64,000 bases of DNA from Stappia sp. BW2 (GTDB taxonomy: Bacteria; Pseudomonadota; Alphaproteobacteria; Rhizobiales; Stappiaceae): assembly GCF_008107695.1 (NCBI RefSeq), contig NZ_VIRG01000070.1, positions 682,001-746,000 of the forward strand, written 5' to 3'. Shown piece by piece: positions 1 to 7,227 of the stretch (position 1 is its first letter; every line of letters begins with the position of its first letter). A model generated the notes under the pieces. It was not told where the DNA came from and did no database searches. It saw only the letters and a program-made list of their open reading frames with translations. The position numbers and the translations under genes are program-made.

Positions 1-14
1 AGGGCATTCGGCAA

Positions 15-347
15 ATGAGACACTTGAAACCCCTGAACCAGAAAGCCGACCGCGTGGTCACTGCGGTCGAAACCGACAAGATGGACGAAGTGCGGGCCAT
101 GCAGTCTGTGGTCGTGGGCTGTACAGCAACCCTCGACCCCGGCTGGGAGGTTGACCCGTTCGGCGGTGTCGCCGCCCTTTGCCAGCCGATGGAGGCCGAT
201 CTTTACGGCTGCTCCGACCCGTGCTGGTGGCCGGCCCAGGTGCCGGACACGATCAATTCCTATCCGGATTGGGGCGCCGATGCCGACAATGCCAGCAAGG
301 ACTGGCGCTCGCTCGGAACGGTTTTCCCGTCCGACAGCGAAACCTGA
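15..347 (+). CDS. qhpC: Quinohemoprotein amine dehydrogenase gamma subunit (CTQ-bearing peptide)
   Basis: This is the small catalytic subunit of the periplasmic quinohemoprotein amine dehydrogenase, which oxidises primary amines using a cysteine tryptophylquinone (CTQ) cofactor. The 110-residue product fits a 28-residue leader plus an 82-residue mature chain, the size known for the family. All cross-linking residues of the Pseudomonas/Paracoccus enzymes are present at the expected spacing: Cys36-Glu45, Cys56-Asp62 and Cys70-Asp78 thioethers, and Cys66-Trp72 for CTQ. There is no Sec or Tat signal, as known for this family, because the peptide is cross-linked in the cytoplasm by the radical SAM enzyme QhpD, exported by QhpF and trimmed by QhpE. 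The alpha subunit and qhpD should lie just upstream, outside the window. qhpB follows after 36 bases. Confidence 0.95.
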   Translation: MRHLKPLNQKADRVVTAVETDKMDEVRAMQSVVVGCTATLDPGWEVDPFGGVAALCQPMEADLYGCSDPCWWPAQVPDTINSYPDWGADADNASKDWRSLGTVFPSDSET

Positions 348-383
348 CCGGCTGATGCCCTACAAGATATTCGGAGAAACCCG

Positions 384-1475
384 ATGCGAAATCTGATTGC
401 TGCGGCAACCGCAGCCCTGGCCCTGAGCGTTACTGCTCTACCGGCCATCGCCAAGGACCTGATCGTCGCGGTGGCAAAGCCCGACCGGCTGTATGTCATC
501 GATGCCAAGGCGCGCAAGGTACAGAACGACTGCAAGCTCGACTTCAACCTGATCCCCGGCGTCATCGTCATGTCCCCGGACAACAAGATCGCCTATATCC
601 TCGGAAATCGCTGGGAGGACGTGTTCGGCGTTGATCTTTCCACCTGCGAAACGGTGTTTTCGGCGTATCAGTCCGAAGGCGATGTCCGGCGCAAGTCGAT
701 TGCGTCCCTGGCCGTTTCCAAGGATGGCAAGGAAGTCTATACGGTGCGCAATCCGGTGCGGCTGCATGCCGACCGCTATGAGATCATGGAGCCGGAAGTC
801 GCGGTCTACGAGACGGCTGCGGGTCTCGACGCCGAACCTGTCCGTACTTTCCCAGCCCCGCGCCGCATGACGGTGATGTCGGCCGGCGAGGACGGCATGA
901 TCTATGCCGCGGGACACGAGATCTATGCCATCGACCCGAAGACAGGCGAGATCTCGATCAAGATCAAGAATGCGTCCTGGGACCGGAAGACCTACTCACC
1001 GCCGGACGTGCTGGCCTTCTGGCCCATCGGCACGCAGGCCAACGAATTCCTGCTGCTGTATTCGGCCGCCAAGTTCACCGACGAGTCGATGAGTGAGATT
1101 GCCGATTTCGTGTGGGGATACCAGTCGGTTGACCTAGCGACAGGGAAAAGCGAAATGCAGGATTTCGCCAGCCTGGAAGTGATCATGTTCTCCGCTGTGC
1201 GCGACCCCAACGACAAGAGCAAGCTCTACGGTGTCTACACTCAGCTTTCCAAACATGATGTCGAGACGAAGGAGCTGATCAAGCGGGTCGACCTGCCGCA
1301 CACCTATTACTGTATCAACATCTCTTCCGACGGCACGGAAATCTATGTCGGCGGGACAAATGACGATATCGGCGTCTACGATTCCGAGACCCTGGAACGC
1401 ATCGGCGAAATCTACCTGCCTTCGGGCGGCGACATGGCTGCCAGTACGATGCAGGTGATCAACACCGGAAGTTAG
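384..1475 (+). CDS. qhpB: Quinohemoprotein amine dehydrogenase beta subunit
   Basis: This 363-residue protein is the beta-propeller subunit that forms part of the active-site cavity of the periplasmic amine dehydrogenase. A Sec signal peptide is visible at residues 1-23, with cleavage expected after Ala-Ile-Ala. The rest is a chain of repeated WD/NHL-like blade motifs such as DRLYVIDA near the N-terminus and DGTEIYVGG near the C-terminus, consistent with a seven-bladed propeller. The start is supported by GGAGA seven bases upstream of ATG. Its position directly after the gamma subunit gene identifies it. It has its own signal peptide, unlike the gamma subunit, so the two reach the periplasm by different routes. 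Confidence 0.93.
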   Translation: MRNLIAAATAALALSVTALPAIAKDLIVAVAKPDRLYVIDAKARKVQNDCKLDFNLIPGVIVMSPDNKIAYILGNRWEDVFGVDLSTCETVFSAYQSEGDVRRKSIASLAVSKDGKEVYTVRNPVRLHADRYEIMEPEVAVYETAAGLDAEPVRTFPAPRRMTVMSAGEDGMIYAAGHEIYAIDPKTGEISIKIKNASWDRKTYSPPDVLAFWPIGTQANEFLLLYSAAKFTDESMSEIADFVWGYQSVDLATGKSEMQDFASLEVIMFSAVRDPNDKSKLYGVYTQLSKHDVETKELIKRVDLPHTYYCINISSDGTEIYVGGTNDDIGVYDSETLERIGEIYLPSGGDMAASTMQVINTGS

Positions 1476-1493
1476 GGCACGCGAAAAACTTCG

Positions 1494-1602
1494 TTGTCAT
1501 CCCGGAAAGCGAAACACGGCCCGGGGCCAGGGACACCTTGAACTCCTGTTTGAGCAACGGTTTGATGAGGTTCCTCGGTCCCGGTTTTCGCCGGGATGAC
1601 AA
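1494..1602. repeat. Palindromic intergenic repeat element
   Basis: A roughly 109-base element is bounded by perfect 12-base inverted ends, TTGTCATCCCGG at 1494-1505 and CCGGGATGACAA at 1591-1602. The interior is GC-rich and partly self-complementary. GTCATCCCGG-ended palindromic units are common interspersed repeats in alphaproteobacterial genomes. It fills the qhpB-qhpF gap, and its right end supplies the ATG of the longest reading of qhpF. Confidence 0.75.
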
Positions 1603-1631
1603 TGAAGAGACATGAGAGACATGGAAAGCGG

Positions 1632-3374
1632 ATGAAACAGGCAGTTACCTTGCGAGGAGCAGACCAGGCCGGGGCAGTGCCGTCCCGGCCTTTGCTGCTG
1701 CGTGGCCTGTTCAACCGGGTTTTCGGCAGCCGCGAGGCGGCATGGCTTGTGCCGCTGGTCGCGCCCTACCGGTGGCCGCTGGCGATGCTGTTTCTGTTGT
1801 CCCTTGTGGCGGCAGGGGCGGCGCTGGTGCCACCCTATCTCACCAAGCTTGTCATCGACCGGGGCCTGATGGCCGGAGACAAGCAGGCGCTTGTCCTGTT
1901 TGTGGCCGTGCTCTTTGGCGTTGGGCTGGCCGCGCTGGCGCTTGGGGCGCTCAATTCTCTGCTGCACTTGCGGTTTTCGGCACGACTTTTGAAGGATCTG
2001 CGCCGTTCGGCCGTTGACAGGATCCTTGCCCAGTCGCCTCGCTGGCAGGCGAAACAATCCATCGGCGAACTCATGAGCCGTCTGGATGGCGATGCCGGGG
2101 AAGTGCAGCAATTCACCTTCGCAGTGCTGGTCAATGGCGGCGGCAGCCTTCTGAGGCTGATCGGCGGTCTGGTCATGCTGTTTGTACTGGCGCCCAAACT
2201 GGCCCTTCTGGCGCTCGCATTGGCACCGGTCGAGCTGTTGTTTTTCGCCCGTGCCCGGCCCGTGACCCAGAAGAAGGCAGGGGAAGTGCGGCACGCGCGC
2301 GGAGTGCTGGCGTCGGGCCTGGCGGAGACCATCACCGGTCTCGGGGCCTTGCGGGCACTCAACGCGACCGGTGCTGCGGCAAATCGGATTGAAGCGCGGC
2401 AGCAAAGCCTCGTTGCAGCCTTGCTGTCGGCGCAGATGTGGAACGAGGTGACGCGGGCGGTGCCGATGCTGCTGACAGCGATCCTGCGCGGTGCTGTGTT
2501 TCTGGTCGGCGGGCTGGCGGTGATTGACGGCACGATGCCGCTCGGGTCTCTGATTGCCTTCACCGCCTACCTCGCGTTCCTGATTGGCCCGATGCAGTCG
2601 CTGATCTCGCTCTGGCACGGACAGGCCCGCATGAAGGCGGCGCTCGACCGGCTGGACAGGATCATGAGCGCGGTGCCGGACGTGCAGGATCCGGTGTCGC
2701 CTGTGCCACTGGCTGCCGTTGGCGGCGAATTGGTGCTGGCCGGTGTTGCCTATGCGCCGGATGGAGGCAAACCTCTGTTCGAGAATGTCTCCCTGACCGT
2801 GCCCAAGGGGCAGAAAATCCGGCTGAGTGGACCATCCGGCATCGGCAAGACATCGCTGCTGTCGTTGCTTCAGCGCCATGATGATCCGAAAGCTGGAACC
2901 ATCCTTCTGGATGGCACGGATCTGCGCCAGCTGTCGCTCCACGATGTTCGGGCGGTCGTCGCTTTGGTGCCGCAAAAGGGGCATGTCTTTTCGGGCACCG
3001 TGGCGGACAACCTTCGTCTTGGAGCTGCTGCCGCGGATGAAGACGACATGCACGCCGTTCTGCAGTTCGTGGAACTGGAAGACCGTTTCGCAGGTGCAGG
3101 ACTTGAAACGATGCTGGGCGAGGGCGGGCTGGACCTCTCCGGTGGTGAGCGCCAGCGACTGTGTCTCGCCCGGGCCCTGTTGCAGCCGTTTCAGGTTCTG
3201 ATCCTCGACGAAAGCCTGTCGGAAGTTGATGCGGACCGGGTTTCGCGGATTATGGCGCGGATCGATACCCGATTTGGCGACCGCACCCGCCTTGTCGTCA
3301 CGCATGGGGACGCTGAACGGTATGGCGCATTTGACGGCGAGCTGACATTGCAGGCGGGGGAGGCCGTTTCGTGA
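1632..3374 (+). CDS. qhpF: ABC exporter of the amine dehydrogenase gamma subunit
   Basis: This is a fused membrane/ATPase ABC exporter. Residues about 30-320 form the six-helix transmembrane domain and the C-terminal ~220 residues form the ATPase. Walker A GPSGIGKTS lies near residue 400, followed by the signature LSGGERQRL, Walker B LILDES and the H-loop VVTH, so the ATPase looks active. In the qhp system this protein exports the cross-linked gamma subunit to the periplasm. I place the start at 1632, where GGAAAG precedes the ATG. A reading from 1596 would add 12 residues whose ATG belongs to the palindromic repeat. It overlaps qhpE by four bases (GTGA), which implies translational coupling. 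Confidence 0.9.
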   Translation: MKQAVTLRGADQAGAVPSRPLLLRGLFNRVFGSREAAWLVPLVAPYRWPLAMLFLLSLVAAGAALVPPYLTKLVIDRGLMAGDKQALVLFVAVLFGVGLAALALGALNSLLHLRFSARLLKDLRRSAVDRILAQSPRWQAKQSIGELMSRLDGDAGEVQQFTFAVLVNGGGSLLRLIGGLVMLFVLAPKLALLALALAPVELLFFARARPVTQKKAGEVRHARGVLASGLAETITGLGALRALNATGAAANRIEARQQSLVAALLSAQMWNEVTRAVPMLLTAILRGAVFLVGGLAVIDGTMPLGSLIAFTAYLAFLIGPMQSLISLWHGQARMKAALDRLDRIMSAVPDVQDPVSPVPLAAVGGELVLAGVAYAPDGGKPLFENVSLTVPKGQKIRLSGPSGIGKTSLLSLLQRHDDPKAGTILLDGTDLRQLSLHDVRAVVALVPQKGHVFSGTVADNLRLGAAAADEDDMHAVLQFVELEDRFAGAGLETMLGEGGLDLSGGERQRLCLARALLQPFQVLILDESLSEVDADRVSRIMARIDTRFGDRTRLVVTHGDAERYGAFDGELTLQAGEAVS

Positions 3375-4009
3375 TCCGGGTCGGGCTGATAGACGGTGCC
3401 TTGCCGCAGGGCTGGGCGGGGTTGGCGGCGCAGGAGTGGTTTTGCAAGCCGGATGGCGCTGACCTTGCAACGGGCCATGCCGAGGCCATGGCACAGACCC
3501 TGATCGCTCATGCGGAAGATGTTCAGTTGGTGAATGCCATTGTGTTTCCAGGGCAGCTTTCGACGTCGCTGGAGGCCGTCTGTGCCGCCTTCACCTGGCT
3601 TGCGCAAGATCCGCCAGACATCGTTTTATGCGCCTTCGGTATGGCGCGCTCTACCATCGAGCTGTCAGTGGCCGTCACCCGGCTGCAACAGGCGGGCAGT
3701 CTGATTGTTGGTTCCGCACCGGCGCGGGGTGGCAACGCCTACCCGGCGGCCTTTGAAGGTGTCCTCTCAGTGCAAGGCGATGCGCGCTGTGAGCCAGGAG
3801 ACCTTTCGCGGCTGGACCTGCCCCACGCAACCTTCGGGGCTTGTCCGACTGCCATGGAGCGAGACGATATTCGCGGTGCAAGCGCGGCGGCAGCGCATCT
3901 GGCCGGGCTGCTGGCGAAATCGGCTCAAGAGGCGGACAGATCCGCCGTGGACGGACTTGAGACTTTTACACGCTACCGGGGGCGGGAGCGGCGCGAGGCC
4001 GCGCTCTAG
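3371..4009 (+). CDS. qhpE: Subtilisin-like leader peptidase of the qhp system
   Basis: This is a compact (212-residue) S8-family serine protease. The likely triad is Asp8 in GLIDGA, His36 in TGHAEAM and Ser171 in RGASAAAAHLAG. There is no signal peptide, so it should act in the cytoplasm or at the membrane. In the qhp pathway QhpE removes the leader of the gamma subunit after cross-linking. It starts at GTG 3371, overlapping the qhpF stop. The gene order here is F then E, whereas the Paracoccus order as I recall it is E then F. The sequence is diverged enough that context helped the call. Confidence 0.87.
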   Translation: MIRVGLIDGALPQGWAGLAAQEWFCKPDGADLATGHAEAMAQTLIAHAEDVQLVNAIVFPGQLSTSLEAVCAAFTWLAQDPPDIVLCAFGMARSTIELSVAVTRLQQAGSLIVGSAPARGGNAYPAAFEGVLSVQGDARCEPGDLSRLDLPHATFGACPTAMERDDIRGASAAAAHLAGLLAKSAQEADRSAVDGLETFTRYRGRERREAAL

Positions 4010-4134
4010 TCTGACCGAAGTGAATTTGCAGCATGGACCTCTCCAGCGAGATCGCATTTCACCATTTCAGACGAGGAGGGGCAGCAGGTTGAGGCTTCTC
4101 GCTTGCGTGCCGGCCAGCTGATAAAGATCTCCTC

Positions 4135-4797
4135 ATGAGCGGCATGGTCAGATTCGAAAAATGGCATCACCGGATCGACAGGGCGGAAAGTGCCCTGATC
4201 TTTCCGGATGGCTGCCGCGATGTGCTGGTCGTACGCGAGCGGGGCAGGCGGGAAAAGGTTCTGCTGACGGATCTGGATTTTCAGCCGCGCGTTTCAGAAC
4301 TTGCGGAGGGAACACATATCACGGGCTTCCGGCTGCGGCCTGGGGCCGTGGTGACAGACGAGGTTCTCGCGGCCGTCGCGCGCGATTGCGCGCAGGTGGA
4401 AGATATCCTCGGCAATGCCCTTGATGAGACCAACGATCTGGACGATGTGATCGTTGCCCTGACGCTGCCGCTGGCAACCGTGGAGCGGGTGTCGAAGCAG
4501 GCGGGCGTTTCTGTGCGAACACTGCAGAGGCGGTTTCGGGAGCAGGGATTGCCACCACCGGAGTATTGGCGCTTGCTCGCGCGGGCCCGCAGGGCGGCAG
4601 GCTTTCTGGCGACCGAGCTGCCGCTGGTGGAGATCGCGTCCGCCTGCAGTTTCAGCGACCAGGCCCATATGACGCGTGACCTGAGACGCTGGTTTGGCGG
4701 CTCACCGGCGCAATTGCGCCGGGACCCTTATTGCTTGTCGCTGTTGTCTCAACCGGCACTCGGCAACTGGACCGGCGAGCAGATCTCGACGAGGTAA
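4135..4797 (+). CDS. qhpR: AraC-family regulator of the amine dehydrogenase operon
   Basis: This 220-residue protein has a C-terminal AraC double helix-turn-helix (about residues 110-195), with VSKQAGVSVRTLQRRF as the first HTH and PLVEIASACSFSDQAHMTRD as the second. The N-terminal ~100 residues resemble the short sensor domain of the DUF6597 type. In Paracoccus the equivalent gene activates qhp transcription in response to amines. No clear Shine-Dalgarno precedes ATG 4135. ATG 4144 is an alternative start. Its last 49 bases overlap the end of the convergent VOC gene. The flavin monooxygenase gene qhpG, usual in this cluster, is not seen between 15 and 4797. Confidence 0.85.
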   Translation: MSGMVRFEKWHHRIDRAESALIFPDGCRDVLVVRERGRREKVLLTDLDFQPRVSELAEGTHITGFRLRPGAVVTDEVLAAVARDCAQVEDILGNALDETNDLDDVIVALTLPLATVERVSKQAGVSVRTLQRRFREQGLPPPEYWRLLARARRAAGFLATELPLVEIASACSFSDQAHMTRDLRRWFGGSPAQLRRDPYCLSLLSQPALGNWTGEQISTR

Positions 4798-5144
4798 CCG
4801 AACGGATCGCTCACATAGGAGGTGATCTGGCCCCAGGGCTCCTCGCGCACATCCTGCAACTTGTTTGCACCGGCGGCGACAGCGCGGGCGAGGGAGGCTG
4901 CAACGTCCTCTGTTTCAAAGGCCAGTTCGAACACCGGTGAACTTGGGTTGGGCGTGCCTGGTGTCTTGCCGAGCTGAGACATCAGTGACTTGGAGGAAAA
5001 GGCGAGTTTCGTCTCTCCGGTTGCCAGTTCGCCATAGTCGCCGGAGTCATGCAGGAACAGCCGCTCCAGTCCGAAGGCCTTCTCGTAAAAATCGAGCGCC
5101 GCGGGTACATTGTCGACATAGAGGATGGTGTATCTGAGGATCAC
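4749..5144 (-). CDS. VOC superfamily (glyoxalase/bleomycin-resistance-like) protein
   Basis: This 131-residue protein has the two beta-alpha-beta-beta-beta modules of the vicinal oxygen chelate fold. It begins LRYTILYVDNVPAALDFYEK and ends SYVSDPFGYLVEICSP, where Glu is the usual metal ligand position. Substrate is unknown. Relatives include dioxygenases, glyoxalase I and fosfomycin or bleomycin resistance proteins. I chose GTG 5144 because GGGAG lies just upstream and homologous proteins begin there. An ATG at 5219 would add 25 residues without domain content. It is convergent with qhpR, and the two 3' ends overlap. Confidence 0.75.
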   Translation of the reverse strand: MILRYTILYVDNVPAALDFYEKAFGLERLFLHDSGDYGELATGETKLAFSSKSLMSQLGKTPGTPNPSSPVFELAFETEDVAASLARAVAAGANKLQDVREEPWGQITSYVSDPFGYLVEICSPVQLPSAG

Positions 5145-5231
5145 TTGGGTCTCCCGCTTGGTTGGTTCGTCGCCAGCCTTAGAAGCTTGTTGGTCCGCCG
5201 TCTTGAAGCATCGCGACATGAACGCTGATCG

Positions 5232-5840
5232 TCAGTCGGTCAGGAGCCCGGCCAGCAGTTTGCGGGTCGCGGTTTCATAGGCTTGTCTGTCCCCCCCATT
5301 CGCAATGGCCAGTGCCGCACGGTCGAACGCGGAGGAAAGCAGATTGGCCAACGGTTCCAGCGGAACGTCTTTCAGCGCACCATGATGTGCCGCGTGGCGC
5401 AGGCCTTCCAGAAGCGTTGCGCCGCCGGTTTGCCGGTCGATCTCAGCCATTTCCGCCAGACCCAGCACGGTTGGTCCTTCCAGCAGCATGATCCTGGCCC
5501 GGCCTGCAACGGACATTGCCGAGAAATAGGCACTGGCCCCTGACATAAAGGCATCGAGCGGTGTCTGGGCGGTGTTCGTCTGGCTATTGATCTCTGCCGC
5601 AATCGCTTCGGCTTCCTGCTGGACCAGTGCCCGCATCAGATCCGCCTTGTCGGCGAAGTGATGGTAGAGGGCGCCACGGGTGACGTCGGCGGCTTTCACG
5701 ATCTCCGGTGTTCCGGTTTCCGCGTAGCCTTTTTCAACGATCAACGCGCGCGCCGCCTCCAGCAGGGCCTTGCGCGTTTCCGCGCGCCGTTCCGCCTGCG
5801 TGCGCCGCTCACCAGTCTTCTCCGGGCTCTTATCTTGCAT
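5232..5840 (-). CDS. TetR/AcrR family repressor
   Basis: This 202-residue regulator has an N-terminal TetR HTH (RKALLEAARALIVEKGYAET, then TRGALYHHFADKADL) and a helical ligand-binding domain. It should repress itself and the divergent VOC gene at 5980, because two copies of a 17-base palindrome lie in the shared upstream region. I place the start at ATG 5840. A longer reading from 5873 runs through the operators and has no ribosome binding site. The inducing ligand cannot be read from the sequence. Confidence 0.85.
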   Translation of the reverse strand: MQDKSPEKTGERRTQAERRAETRKALLEAARALIVEKGYAETGTPEIVKAADVTRGALYHHFADKADLMRALVQQEAEAIAAEINSQTNTAQTPLDAFMSGASAYFSAMSVAGRARIMLLEGPTVLGLAEMAEIDRQTGGATLLEGLRHAAHHGALKDVPLEPLANLLSSAFDRAALAIANGGDRQAYETATRKLLAGLLTD

Positions 5841-5885
5841 ACATGCAGCCTGTATGTTAATAAAAAGATACATGCAGATTGTATG
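5840..5885. promoter_or_regulatory. Twin TetR operator
   Basis: Two copies of an imperfect palindrome, TACATGCAGCCTGTATG (5840-5856) and TACATGCAGATTGTATG (5869-5885), are spaced 29 bases start to start, just under three helical turns. The first abuts the start codon of the TetR gene. The pattern and placement between divergent genes are typical for TetR autoregulation. Confidence 0.75.
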
Positions 5886-5979
5886 TATATTTGTTGCGCT
5901 TGAAAAGCCTCAAGACGTGGCCGAGGCCGGACGGAGCGGGCCATTGCCACCCGGCTTGGCGATGAACAGGAGAGAAGCG

Positions 5980-6408
5980 ATGAAATGTACCCAGTATTAC
6001 CCTGTCCTCATGACTGACAAAGTTGCCGAAACAGTCCGGTTCTATTCTGACAATTTTCGCTTCAAGGCGGTGTTCGAAGCCGACTGGTATGTGCATCTGC
6101 AGTCGGAAGAAGACGAAAACGTCAACCTCGCCATCCTGGATCAGACCCACGAAACCATTCCGGAAACCGGCCGTGGACGGGGAGCGAATGGACTTCTGCT
6201 CAATTTCGAAGTTGAGAATGTGGACGCGGTTTATGAGAGAGCGCAGGCAAACGGGCTGCCTGTCTTGCAGGTTTTACGGGACGAGGCCTTTGGTCAGCGC
6301 CATTTCATCACCTGCGACCCAAACGGGGTGATGATCGACGTGATCAAGCCGATCCCGCCGAGCGAAGAGTTTCTGAAGCAGTTCGCCGCTGAAGCTGTAC
6401 CGGCGTGA
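5980..6408 (+). CDS. VOC family protein under TetR control
   Basis: This 142-residue glyoxalase-fold protein starts MKCTQYYPVLMTDKVAETVR and closes with ITCDPNGVMIDVIKP, the usual C-terminal strand of the fold, with Asp at the last metal-ligand position. AGGAGA lies seven bases before ATG 5980. It is transcribed divergently from the TetR gene through the twin operator, so it is the probable target of that repressor. A detoxification or dioxygenase role is plausible but not shown. A hairpin terminator follows about 95 bases later. Confidence 0.8.
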   Translation: MKCTQYYPVLMTDKVAETVRFYSDNFRFKAVFEADWYVHLQSEEDENVNLAILDQTHETIPETGRGRGANGLLLNFEVENVDAVYERAQANGLPVLQVLRDEAFGQRHFITCDPNGVMIDVIKPIPPSEEFLKQFAAEAVPA

Positions 6409-6503
6409 CAGGTCAAAAGTGTTGCCGGTGAATGCGTTCGGAGTGAGGTGAGGTTCCGCCCTGTTGTGAGCCGCTCCGGTGCAGTCCGGCACAGTTCGAT
6501 ACG

Positions 6504-6540
6504 AAAAAGGCGTGGCCGGAGATGCGGCCACGCCTCTTTT
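6504..6540. terminator. Bidirectional intrinsic terminator
   Basis: An 11-base perfect stem AGGCGTGGCCG (6508-6518) / CGGCCACGCCT (6525-6535) is followed by CTTTT and preceded by AAAAA. It serves both the VOC gene (+) and the convergent lipoprotein gene (-). Confidence 0.8.
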
Positions 6541-6564
6541 ATTCCCAGAGTGACGGTGTGCCCG

Positions 6565-7059
6565 TCAGGAAGACAGCGGCGGACAGGTGCTGCCCTGTTC
6601 CGCGCGCGATTTCAGGCCTTGCAGGCTCTGCATCGTGTTCGGGTTGCCCGGCAGGACGAAGCTCTGCTCCAGCGCGGTTCGCACATTGTTGATCACGGCA
6701 AGGTCCTGCACAGCAAGTGTCTGGCAAGGCGTGCCGGTGAAGCGAACACGAATGCGGATCACCCGCTGGCCGTTGTCGGACGGTCCGAATTCAGAATCGA
6801 GCGCCGGATTTTGGCCGGTCATCGGCCGTTCCAGAACCACCATGTTGGGTTGATCCTGCAACACGACGGTGCCGCGTTCCTTGGCGCTGGAAACGAGGGC
6901 GGACCGCACGCTTGCCGGATCGGCCGCGATCTTCACCGATTGCGCACCGGCCGGCACACTCAGCTTCGGCTGATCGGGCAGCGATGACCGTTGAGAGGGG
7001 CCAGACTGACAGGCAGCAACAGCAAGGGCGCAAAAAGCGGATAAAAAGATACGTCGCAT
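6565..7059 (-). CDS. Putative lipoprotein of unknown function
   Basis: This 164-residue protein starts MRRIFLSAFCALAVAAC, a classic lipoprotein signal with the lipobox Cys at residue 17. The mature part has no family I recognise. It carries a region with alternating beta pattern (TVVLQDQPNMVVLERPM) and two further cysteines near residues 110 and 159 that could form a disulfide. ATG 7059 is chosen because the lipoprotein signal starts there. Upstream in-frame starts would add a non-signal extension. It shares a terminator with the VOC gene. Confidence 0.65.
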   Translation of the reverse strand: MRRIFLSAFCALAVAACQSGPSQRSSLPDQPKLSVPAGAQSVKIAADPASVRSALVSSAKERGTVVLQDQPNMVVLERPMTGQNPALDSEFGPSDNGQRVIRIRVRFTGTPCQTLAVQDLAVINNVRTALEQSFVLPGNPNTMQSLQGLKSRAEQGSTCPPLSS

Positions 7060-7227
7060 GGGCAGTCCCAAGGTTAAAATGGTCATAATTGGAGCCGATC
7101 TAAAACACGTCTTCGCAAAGCGCAAGAAAACTGCATGTGATCGCCACCCTGTTCTGGTCGTAAACTGACATAACACTCCTAACGAAGCCTTGTGGCGGCA
7201 GGACGGCGAAGTTTTCCTCGTCTGAGG

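Noticed and set aside
1497..3494. A 665-codon minus-strand frame over qhpF
   Set aside because: It is low-complexity antisense translation. QhpF motifs on the plus strand are unmistakable.
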